Below are positions 23,705-30,488 of a stretch of DNA of 30,488 nucleotides, in pieces (the first letter of the stretch is position 1; each line of letters starts with the position of its first letter). Source of the DNA: QHXQ01 sp036389375 (lineage in GTDB: Bacteria; Acidobacteriota; Blastocatellia; Pyrinomonadales; Pyrinomonadaceae); the NCBI GenBank assembly GCA_036389375.1, contig DASVQA010000153.1:1-30488 (forward strand). The letters run 5' to 3'. Under the pieces are notes generated by a model. It was not told where the DNA came from. It worked only from the letters and a program-made list of their open reading frames with translations, and did no database searches. The position numbers and the translations under genes were made by a program.

Positions 23705-26557
23705 ATGAAACCATGTGCGCGCCGGTGCACCAGCTTGCTCTTAACGTGTGTCCTCCTGTCGGGCGCGCTGCCTGTGAGCGCGACGGCGCAGTCAATGAAG
23801 CGGCTGAAGGAGGTCGAGGCGTTGAGCGCGCAGGCGGGCAAGCTCTATGCGGCGCACCGCTACGACGAGGCCCTTACGCTGCTGCGTCAGGGGCTTGAGA
23901 TACTGACGCAGGAACTCGGCCCCGAGCACCCGGACGTGGCCACCTTCCTCAACAATCTCGGTCTCATCTATTCGACGAAAGGCGACGCCGCGAGCGCCGT
24001 CTCCGTCTATGAGCGCGCCGTGGCCATCACTGAGAAGGCCAAGGGCGCGAACGACCCGACGCTCGCCACGATGCTCGGCAATCTCGGTCTCTCTTATTAT
24101 CTGAGCGGTGAACTCGTGCGCGCCGAGCCACCGTTGCTCCGTGCCATTGCCATAGACGAACAGGCGCTTGGCGCGGAGCACGCGATGGTCGGCCAACTGG
24201 CCAGCAATCTGGCGTTGCTCTACGGCGCGCGCGGCGAGGTGGCGCGCGCCGAAGCGCTCTACCAGCGCGCGCTCGCCATCTATGCGAAGACGTTGGGCGC
24301 GGAGCACCCAGCGGTCGCGCAGACGCTCGGCAGTCTGGCGGTCATCTACACGGTGCGCCGCGACTTCGCCCGCGCCGAGGAAACTTACGAGCGCGTGTTC
24401 AGGATTTACGAGCAGACGCTCGCGCCCGATGATCCCAACTTCATCACGTTCGTCAGCAACCTGTCGCAGTTCTATGCAGTGAAGGGCGATTACGACATGG
24501 CCGCGCAACTCATGCAGCGCGCCCTCGACATGAGCGAAAAAACGGTCGCGCCCGACAACCCGTTCCGCGCGCAGATGCTCATGAATCTGGCCACCACCGA
24601 ACAGGCGAAAGGCGACTTCGCCGCGGCCGGGCCGCACTTCGAACGCGCCATCACGCTCTATGAAAAGTCTATCGGCGGCATGCACCCGGACGTGGCCAAC
24701 GCTTATGAAAACGCGGCCACGTTCTACGAAGCGAAGGACGAGGTTGCGCGGGCCATCGCGGCGCTCGCGCACGCCAGCGACATACGCGAGCACACGCTCG
24801 CGCTCGTGCTCACGACCGGCTCAGAGCGCCAGAAGCTGGCCTACATGGCCACGTTCGGCTACGAGACCGACATGGCCGTCACGCTGCATCTGCGGCAGGC
24901 GGCCAGCGATCCGGCGGCGGCGCGGCTGGCGCTCCTGACCGTGCTGCGGCTCAAAGGGCGCGCGCTCGACGCCGTGGCCGATCAGATCGGGAGCTTGCGC
25001 CGCCGGCTCGACTCGACGGGGCGCGCGCTGCTCGATCAACTCTCCGCCGCGCGCGCACAACTCGCCAGCCTCACGCTCGCGGGCGCGCCACAACTGCCCG
25101 CCGCCGAGCGGGAGGCGGCGACCGCCAAGCTCGACGCGGAGCTTGAGCGGCTCGAAGCGCAGGTGAGCGCGCGCAGCGCCGAGTTCAGCGCGCAGGCGCA
25201 GACCGTGCTGCTTGAGCCTGTGCAGGCCGCGCTCCCAGCGGGCGCGGCGCTCGTCGAGTTGGTGGCTTACAGGCCATTCGACGCGAAGGTTAGCAAACGC
25301 GACGACCGGCTCGGCCCGCCGCGTTACGCCGCTTACGTACTCAAGCGCGAAGGCCCGCCCACGGCCGTCGATCTCGGCGCGGCGGCGGACATCGAGCGCG
25401 CGGTCGCGGAGTTCCGCGAAGCCTTGAAGCGGCCCGAGAGTAAGAACACGCGCCAGCTTGGGCGCGCGCTTGATGAACGGTTGCTGCGGCCCGTGCGGCG
25501 TCTGCTCGGCGACACGCGCCAGCTTTTTCTCTCGCCCGACGGCGCATTGAATCTGATCCCCTTCGCCGCGCTGGTGGACGAGCAGGAGCATTACCTGATC
25601 GAAAACTATCAGTTGACCTATCTGACAAGCGGGCGCGACCTGCTGCGCTTGCAGGCGCGCAGCGAGAGCAAGAGCGCGCCGGTCGTCTTTGCCAATCCGC
25701 AGTTTGATCTGGGCAGGAATACGACGGCGGCGACCGTCGCCCCGACCGAGCGCGGATTGCGCTCAACCGACTTCGGGCAGTTACAATTCAGCCAGCTTAA
25801 GGGTACGGCGGAAGAAGCGGCGGCGTTGCGGACGACGCTCGCGGGCGTGCAAGTGCTCACCGACGCGCAGGCGACCGAAGCGACGCTCAAACAGTTGGGC
25901 AGCCCGGCGGTGCTGCACATCGCCACGCACGGTTTCTTCCTGCCCGATCAGGCGAGCGCATCTGTCCCCGCAACACGTGGCATTGGGCTGGGCAAAGACG
26001 CGGATACGCCCGCCATCACCGCCGTCGCGCCGCCGGCCGAGAATCCGCTCCTGCGCTCCGGCATCGCGCTCGCAGGCGCGAACAGCCGGCAGAGCGGGCC
26101 GGGCGAAGACGGCGTGCTGACCGCGCTCGAAGCCGCCGGGTTGAACCTGTGGGGCACGAAACTCGTCGTGCTCTCGGCCTGCGAGACGGGGCTGGGCGAG
26201 GTGCATAACGGCGACGGCGTCTATGGTCTGCGCCGCGCGCTCGTGCTCGCCGGGTCTGAGAGTCAGGTGATGTCTTTGTGGCAGGTGTCGGATGCGGCCA
26301 CGCGCGATCTGATGGTCGCGTACTACAAACGCCTGCAAGCAGGTGAAGGGCGGACGGACGCGCTCAGGCAAGTGCAGCTTACGATGATCAAGAGCACGAC
26401 CGCGCAGGCGCAGTCCGGCGCACAGCGCGGTCTCGGCGGCGAGTTGGGCACGGGCGTTAAGACCGCCGACCGCAGCCATCCGTTCTACTGGGCGAGCTTC
26501 ATCCAGTCGGGCGCGTGGACGGCCATGACGGACAAGCCGGCCGGCGCGCGCCAGTGA
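23705..26557 (+). CDS. Exported TPR-CHAT domain protein (putative caspase-like protease)
   Basis: This is a 950-residue protein starting at ATG 23705 (TTG 23690 is possible). Residues 1-30 form a Sec signal peptide ending SATAQS. About eight 42-residue tetratricopeptide repeats of the kinesin-light-chain type span roughly 45-390; phrases such as ELGPEHPDVATFLNNLGLIY and ALGAEHAMVGQLASNLALLY recur. A helical linker rich in Ala, Arg and Glu follows. The C-terminal CHAT domain has LHIATHGFF (His742) and LVVLSACETGLGEV (Cys826), the complete His-Cys dyad, and ends HPFYWASFIQSGAW. CHAT proteases are caspase relatives. An exported version within a polysaccharide operon has no known role that I can name. 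Confidence 0.92.
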   Translation: MKPCARRCTSLLLTCVLLSGALPVSATAQSMKRLKEVEALSAQAGKLYAAHRYDEALTLLRQGLEILTQELGPEHPDVATFLNNLGLIYSTKGDAASAVSVYERAVAITEKAKGANDPTLATMLGNLGLSYYLSGELVRAEPPLLRAIAIDEQALGAEHAMVGQLASNLALLYGARGEVARAEALYQRALAIYAKTLGAEHPAVAQTLGSLAVIYTVRRDFARAEETYERVFRIYEQTLAPDDPNFITFVSNLSQFYAVKGDYDMAAQLMQRALDMSEKTVAPDNPFRAQMLMNLATTEQAKGDFAAAGPHFERAITLYEKSIGGMHPDVANAYENAATFYEAKDEVARAIAALAHASDIREHTLALVLTTGSERQKLAYMATFGYETDMAVTLHLRQAASDPAAARLALLTVLRLKGRALDAVADQIGSLRRRLDSTGRALLDQLSAARAQLASLTLAGAPQLPAAEREAATAKLDAELERLEAQVSARSAEFSAQAQTVLLEPVQAALPAGAALVELVAYRPFDAKVSKRDDRLGPPRYAAYVLKREGPPTAVDLGAAADIERAVAEFREALKRPESKNTRQLGRALDERLLRPVRRLLGDTRQLFLSPDGALNLIPFAALVDEQEHYLIENYQLTYLTSGRDLLRLQARSESKSAPVVFANPQFDLGRNTTAATVAPTERGLRSTDFGQLQFSQLKGTAEEAAALRTTLAGVQVLTDAQATEATLKQLGSPAVLHIATHGFFLPDQASASVPATRGIGLGKDADTPAITAVAPPAENPLLRSGIALAGANSRQSGPGEDGVLTALEAAGLNLWGTKLVVLSACETGLGEVHNGDGVYGLRRALVLAGSESQVMSLWQVSDAATRDLMVAYYKRLQAGEGRTDALRQVQLTMIKSTTAQAQSGAQRGLGGELGTGVKTADRSHPFYWASFIQSGAWTAMTDKPAGARQ

Positions 26558-26577
26558 ATTAAAAGTTTGGTGTGCTG

Positions 26578-27618
26578 ATGAAAGTTTACGACGACGAAGA
26601 GACGGTGAAACGTGCGCGCCCCGCCGCGCTGGCGGCGGACGAGCGCGTCGCCGCGCCGGACGATGCGCCGGACATCTCCGTCTTCCTGCCTGTGCTGGAC
26701 GAAGAGGCGAACCTGCGCCCGTTGCACGCGAAACTCGACGCGGCGCTCGCCCAACTCGGCCGCACGGCCGAAATCATCTACGTGGACGACGGCTCGACCG
26801 ACAACAGCCTTGCGATCCTGCGCGAGTTGGCCGCGGCGGATGCGCGCGTGCGCGTGATCGCCTTGCGCCGCAACTACGGGCAGACCGCCGCGATGAGCGC
26901 CGGCATTGATGCCGCGCGCGGGCGCGTGCTCATCCCAATGGACGCCGACCTGCAAAACGACCCGGCCGACATACGCCGCCTGCTCGACAAACTCGACGAA
27001 GGCTACGACGTGGTTTCGGGCTGGCGCAAAAACCGGCAGGACAAAATGTTCACGCGCAAGATTCCTTCGATGCTCGCCAACCGTTTGATCTCATGGATCG
27101 GCGGCGTGCCGCTGCACGACTACGGCTGCTCGCTCAAGGCTTATCGCCGCGACGTGATCGTGGACGTGCGGCTCTACGGCGAGATGCATCGCTTCATCCC
27201 GATCTACGCTTCGTGGGCCGGCGCACGCGTCGCCGAATTGCCCGTCGAGCATCACGCGCGCACGATGGGCAAGTCTAAGTACGGGCTGTCGCGCACACTC
27301 AAGGTCGTCTTCGACCTGATCACGATCAAGTTCATGGCGTCGTACCAGACAAAGCCAATCTACGTCTTCGGCACGTTTGGCATGATCGCCTTCCTGCTCT
27401 CGTTCATTGCCGGCGTGTGGGCCGCGATCCTGAAGTTCGGCGAAGGAGTCTCCTTTATTCTGACGCCGCTCCCGGTCATCACCATCGTCATGTTCGCCGT
27501 CGGCGTGCAGTTCATCCTCATGGGTCTGTTGGCCGAAATGCTCGTCCGCACTTATCACGAGTCGCAAGCGAAAGCGATCTACGCCGTGCGCGAGCGCATA
27601 GGGTTTGAAAAGCAGTGA
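26578..27618 (+). CDS. Membrane-anchored GT2 (GtrB/DPM1-like polyprenyl-phosphate glycosyltransferase)
   Basis: This enzyme has about 346 residues from ATG 26578 (GTG 26572 is possible). The GT-A domain shows ISVFLPVLDEEANLRPLHAK, IIYVDDGSTDNSLAILREL, LRRNYGQTAAMSAGIDAARG and the metal-binding DADLQNDP. HDYGCSLKAYRRD and HHARTMGKSKYGLSRTLKVV are typical of the GtrB/ArnC/YfdH group. Two C-terminal transmembrane helices follow (VFGTFGMIAFLLSFIAGVWA and VITIVMFAVGVQFILMGLLA). Members load a single sugar onto undecaprenyl phosphate at the inner membrane. The stop codon lies within a heptamer repeat. Confidence 0.93.
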   Translation: MKVYDDEETVKRARPAALAADERVAAPDDAPDISVFLPVLDEEANLRPLHAKLDAALAQLGRTAEIIYVDDGSTDNSLAILRELAAADARVRVIALRRNYGQTAAMSAGIDAARGRVLIPMDADLQNDPADIRRLLDKLDEGYDVVSGWRKNRQDKMFTRKIPSMLANRLISWIGGVPLHDYGCSLKAYRRDVIVDVRLYGEMHRFIPIYASWAGARVAELPVEHHARTMGKSKYGLSRTLKVVFDLITIKFMASYQTKPIYVFGTFGMIAFLLSFIAGVWAAILKFGEGVSFILTPLPVITIVMFAVGVQFILMGLLAEMLVRTYHESQAKAIYAVRERIGFEKQ

Positions 27619-27673
27619 CGAGTGACGGGTGACGAGTTAAAACTTCGTCTTACTTGTCACCCGTCACTTGTCA
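27616..27673. repeat. Inverted repeat of TGACGAG/TGACGGG heptamers
   Basis: The left arm at 27616-27637 is TGACGAG, TGACGGG, TGACGAG plus T. The right arm at 27652-27673 is its reverse complement with two mismatches in 22. The 14-base loop contains TAAAACTTCG. The first TGA of the left arm is the stop codon of the GT2 gene, and the right arm ends 15 bases before ATG 27689. Confidence 0.9.
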
Positions 27674-27688
27674 ATCGGCACTGTTCTT

Positions 27689-29638
27689 ATGTGTGGCATC
27701 ACCGGCTGGGCTTATCTCGATGCGCGCACGCCCGTGTTTAAGGGCGCGGCGGATTTGCTGCGCTCGATGTGCGGGCGGATGGTGCATCGCGGGCCGGACT
27801 CGGAAGGCGTGCTGGTCGCGCCGGGCGTCGGTTTGGGGATGCGGCGGCTCGCCATCATCGATCTGGCGACGGGTGAGCAGCCCGCCTATAACGAAGACAA
27901 GACGGTCGCCGTCGTCCTGAACGGCGAGATATACAACTACCGCGAACTGCGCCGCGATCTGGAAGCGCGCGGGCACGCGTTTCGCAGCGCATCGGACACA
28001 GAGGTGCTGCCGCACCTGTATGAAGAGTACGGCGCGGGGCTGCTCGAACATCTGAACGGCATGTTCGCGTTCGCGCTTTGGGATGCGCGCACGCGGACGC
28101 TCCTGCTCGCGCGCGATCCGCTCGGCGAGAAGCCTTTGTACTGGGGCGTCTTTCAGGGGCAACTGCTCTTTGCCTCCGAGCCGAAAGTGTTGCTCGCGCA
28201 CCCGGCGGTCGAGACGCGTCTGAACCTGGAAGCTCTGCGCCATTATCTCGCGTTCGATTACGTGCCTGCGCCGCTCTCGATCTACGAAGGCATACATAAA
28301 CTGCCCGCCGCGCACGCGCTCACGCTGCAAGCCGGCCGCATCGAAGTTCGACCCTACTGGCAGTTGAGCTATCGCAAACTCGCGCCCATGCCCGACGAAC
28401 AGGAGGCGACTGAGCAGGTCAGGGAACTGCTCGCCGATTCCGTCCGCCTGCGGCTCGTCTCGGACGTGCCGCTCGGCGTGCTGCTCTCGGGCGGCGTGGA
28501 CTCATCAACCGTCGCGGCACTCGCCGTGCGCGCCTCGCACGCGCCCGTCAAGACGTTCTCGATCTCGTTTGCCGAAAAATCGTTTGATGAGTCGGCCTAT
28601 GCGCGCCGGGTCGCGGACTTTCTCGGCACGGATCATCACGAGGAGCGGTTGAGCGCGGACTTGGGCGCTGACCTTATCAGCGAGATCGGATCGTGGCTGG
28701 ATGAACCCTTGAGCGATTCGTCGGTTGTGCCGACCTATCTGCTGTCCCGCTTCACGCGGCAGCACGTTACGGTCGCGCTGGGCGGCGACGGCGGCGACGA
28801 AATCTTCGCGGGCTATCCGATGTATCCGGGCCACCGCGTCGCCGGTCTTTACGCGCGCATGCCGCGCCAACTATCGCGCCTGCTCGTCGAGCCGGCCATC
28901 CGCCTGTTGCCGGTCAAGACTAAAAATCTCTCCTTCGATTTCAAGGCGCGGCGCTTTGTCGAGGGCATGCAGCAGGCGGACGTGGTTGCGCGCCATCACG
29001 CATGGTTCGGCTCGTTCACGCCCACCGCGCAGGCGGCGCTCTTGACGCCCGCCGCCCAAGCCGCGAGCCACGCGGACGTGTACGCGCAAGCGCGCGCCCT
29101 CTACGACGCGTGCGACGCCACCGAACTGATCGAGCGTATGCAGTACCTCGACACGAAGCTCTATCTGGCGGAAGACATCCTGACCAAAGTTGATCGCACC
29201 AGCATGTCCGTCTCGCTCGAAGTGCGTGCGCCGTTTCTGGACAAGCGCGTGGTCGAATATGCGGCAGCGCTGCCGCTCAACTACAAATTGCGCGGGCGCA
29301 GCACCAAGTACATCTTGAAGCGCGCCGTCGCGCCGCTCCTGCCGCCGTTCGTCACGCGGCGCGGCAAGAAGGGCTTCGGCGTGCCCGTCGCCGACTGGCT
29401 CAAGGGTCGCCTGCGCCCGCTCGCCCGCGACCTGCTCGCGCCCGCACGCCTGCGCCGGCACGGTCTGTTCGATGCCGACTACGTCGCCCGCTTGCAGTCC
29501 GAACACGAGCGCGGCGTCGCCAACCATCGCAAACTACTCTGGACGCTCCTCGTCTTTGAACTCTGGCACGAAAGCTTCGTCGAAACGCCGCGCCGGATGG
29601 GGCGGGTAGAGGTCAGCGGACAAAGTTTGACGAATTGA
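27689..29638 (+). CDS. asnB: Second asparagine synthetase-like amidotransferase
   Basis: This is a 649-residue AsnB-family protein. ATG 27689 gives MCGITGWAY with Cys2 as the glutaminase nucleophile; the frame upstream to 27668 is repeat sequence. GATase motifs are RLAIIDLATGEQPAYNED, LNGEIYNYRELRRDLEARG and ARDPLGEKPLYWG. The synthetase ATP loop is SGGVDSS (267-273), with LGGDGGDEIFAGYPMYPG further on. The C-terminus KYILKRAVAPLLP, then GKKGFGVPVADWLKGRLRP, is standard. It is clearly a separate paralogue of the protein at 12962, not a recent copy. Its position beside the polyprenyl sugar transferase is seen in many exopolysaccharide loci; amidation of the glycan is the likely role. Confidence 0.92.
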   Translation: MCGITGWAYLDARTPVFKGAADLLRSMCGRMVHRGPDSEGVLVAPGVGLGMRRLAIIDLATGEQPAYNEDKTVAVVLNGEIYNYRELRRDLEARGHAFRSASDTEVLPHLYEEYGAGLLEHLNGMFAFALWDARTRTLLLARDPLGEKPLYWGVFQGQLLFASEPKVLLAHPAVETRLNLEALRHYLAFDYVPAPLSIYEGIHKLPAAHALTLQAGRIEVRPYWQLSYRKLAPMPDEQEATEQVRELLADSVRLRLVSDVPLGVLLSGGVDSSTVAALAVRASHAPVKTFSISFAEKSFDESAYARRVADFLGTDHHEERLSADLGADLISEIGSWLDEPLSDSSVVPTYLLSRFTRQHVTVALGGDGGDEIFAGYPMYPGHRVAGLYARMPRQLSRLLVEPAIRLLPVKTKNLSFDFKARRFVEGMQQADVVARHHAWFGSFTPTAQAALLTPAAQAASHADVYAQARALYDACDATELIERMQYLDTKLYLAEDILTKVDRTSMSVSLEVRAPFLDKRVVEYAAALPLNYKLRGRSTKYILKRAVAPLLPPFVTRRGKKGFGVPVADWLKGRLRPLARDLLAPARLRRHGLFDADYVARLQSEHERGVANHRKLLWTLLVFELWHESFVETPRRMGRVEVSGQSLTN

Positions 29639-30488
29639 TGTTCGTTGGTAGCTTTCTCATGCGCGCTGAACAGCTAAAGCGAGCGAGGATTGATGCGCGC
29701 GCGGTGCGTGTGCCGGGGCGTGCGCCCGCGTGGGTGCTGCCGACGATCAAGGCGGCGCTCGTCGTAAGCGACGCGGTTGTGGCCGTGACGGCTTTCCTGT
29801 TGGCTTTTTATCTGCGCGAGGGCGATGCGCTGGTGTTGCGCTGGGGCGCGGGGCACTGGGCCTGGAGTTTCGAGTTTCGACCTTACGCGGCCGTGCTGCT
29901 CTTTGTGCTGCCCGTGCGCCTGCTCGCGCATGCTTACTATGATCTCTACCGCTTGCGCGGCGAGTTCTCTTACGTGGACGAACTCGTGCGCGTCTTCAAG
30001 GCGACGGCCGTCGGGTCGCTCCTGCTTGTCGCCGTCGCCTTTCTCTATCGCGGCGGGTTCGCCTATAGCGCCTTCTCATATTCGCGCGCCGTCTTTCTGT
30101 TCGACTTCGGCCTTGTGCTGCTGACGGTTGGCTGCTTGCGGCTCGGCGTGCGCGCGGCGCAGGCCGCAGCGCGGCGGCGCGAACTCAACCTGATCCCGAC
30201 GCTCGTCGTGGGGCGCAACGCGGAGGCTACGCTCTGCGTTAACGAACTGCGCGCCCGCCCGGAACTGGGCTATCGCGTGATCGGCATCGTGGAGAACGGC
30301 TTGCTCAACGAGTCTGTGCCGGACAGGTTTGAAGGCGTGCCGGTCGTAGGCGAGATCGCCGTGCTTGCCGAGACGATCCGCGAGACGGGCGCAAACGAAG
30401 TGATCATCGCCGACCCGCACGTCTCCGGCGAGTTGCTGTTCGATGTGATGATGCACGTCGGGCGCACGCGCAAGGTCGAGTTTCGCAT
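29638..30488 (+). CDS. Polyprenyl-phosphate sugar transferase (WbaP/WcaJ-like), N-terminal part, runs off the window
   Basis: The frame is open from ATG 29638 to the window end; that ATG overlaps the TGA of the AsnB-like gene (TGATG), so coupled translation is likely. An in-frame ATG at 29659 is an alternative. The visible 283 residues show four to five transmembrane helices (for example ALVVSDAVVAVTAFLLAFYL and YAAVLLFVLPVRLLAHAYYD). A soluble Rossmann-like CoA-binding-type domain follows, with IPTLVVGRNAEATLCVNELR, YRVIGIVENG and GANEVIIADPHVSGELLFDV. This is the N-terminal half of undecaprenyl-phosphate glycosyl-1-phosphate transferases. The catalytic C-terminal domain lies beyond 30488. 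It would start synthesis of a lipid-linked glycan. Confidence 0.9.
   Translation, partial: MFVGSFLMRAEQLKRARIDARAVRVPGRAPAWVLPTIKAALVVSDAVVAVTAFLLAFYLREGDALVLRWGAGHWAWSFEFRPYAAVLLFVLPVRLLAHAYYDLYRLRGEFSYVDELVRVFKATAVGSLLLVAVAFLYRGGFAYSAFSYSRAVFLFDFGLVLLTVGCLRLGVRAAQAAARRRELNLIPTLVVGRNAEATLCVNELRARPELGYRVIGIVENGLLNESVPDRFEGVPVVGEIAVLAETIRETGANEVIIADPHVSGELLFDVMMHVGRTRKVEFR

Noticed and set aside
23705..26557. CRISPR-associated TPR-CHAT (Craspase-type) effector
   Set aside because: It has a Sec signal peptide, no gRAMP/Cas7-11 partner and no CRISPR array nearby.

Overview
The window is high in G+C over most of its length. It encodes a Gram-negative style cell-surface polysaccharide locus: nucleotide-sugar enzymes, glycosyltransferases, a Wzm/Wzt-type ABC exporter, an O-antigen-ligase family membrane protein, methyltransferases, two asparagine-synthetase-like amidotransferases and a polyprenyl-phosphate sugar transferase. 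Long exported TPR-CHAT proteins, DUF1028 proteins and dyad-forming 7-8 bp intergenic repeats are what I associate with Acidobacteriota, perhaps class Blastocatellia. That placement is inference, because no rRNA or other phylogenetic marker lies in the window.

Layout. (1) 1-1160 (+): 3' part of a nucleotide-sugar dehydrogenase, converging on a minus-strand operon read 6652 to 1258: Wzm-like permease, Wzt-like ATPase with a cargo-binding C-terminus, fused GT2-GT4 glycosyltransferase, NAD-dependent epimerase. (2) 6854-8437 (+): O-antigen ligase/polymerase-family protein with an embedded PDZ-like domain, converging on a GT2 (9570-8596, -). (3) 9671-15988 (+): methyltransferase, two GT4 enzymes, AsnB-like protein, exported DUF1028-TPR protein. 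(4) 16008-18957: an accessory island whose right part is visibly lower in G+C. It holds a small unknown gene, an XRE regulator, a HicBA toxin-antitoxin pair flanked by an 85-bp direct repeat, and two minus-strand genes packaged as integron-type cassettes with attC-like sites and no integrase in the window. (5) 19026-30488 (+): PEBP-family lipoprotein, ornithine-cyclodeaminase-family enzyme, UDP-glucuronate-4-epimerase-like enzyme, Trm112-like/methyltransferase fusion, second methyltransferase, exported TPR-CHAT protein, GtrB-type GT2, second AsnB-like protein, and the start of a polyprenyl glycosylphosphotransferase that leaves the window.

How the genes fit together (inference): the sugar transferase and GT2 enzymes would start and prime lipid-linked glycans. 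The dehydrogenase and epimerases would supply uronic-acid type sugars. The GT4 and GT2 enzymes would extend the chain, and the methyltransferases and AsnB-like enzymes would decorate it by methylation and amidation. Wzm/Wzt would export the product, with substrate recognition by the Wzt C-terminal domain, and the ligase-family protein would attach or polymerise it.

The two strongest unusual signals are structural. First, nested terminal complementarities at 17441-18957 define two integron cassettes inserted inside an older attC-like site. Second, five gene junctions carry inverted repeats built from 7-8 bp units; the unit sequence differs at each place but the architecture is the same, and at three of them the repeat runs into the stop codon of the upstream gene.
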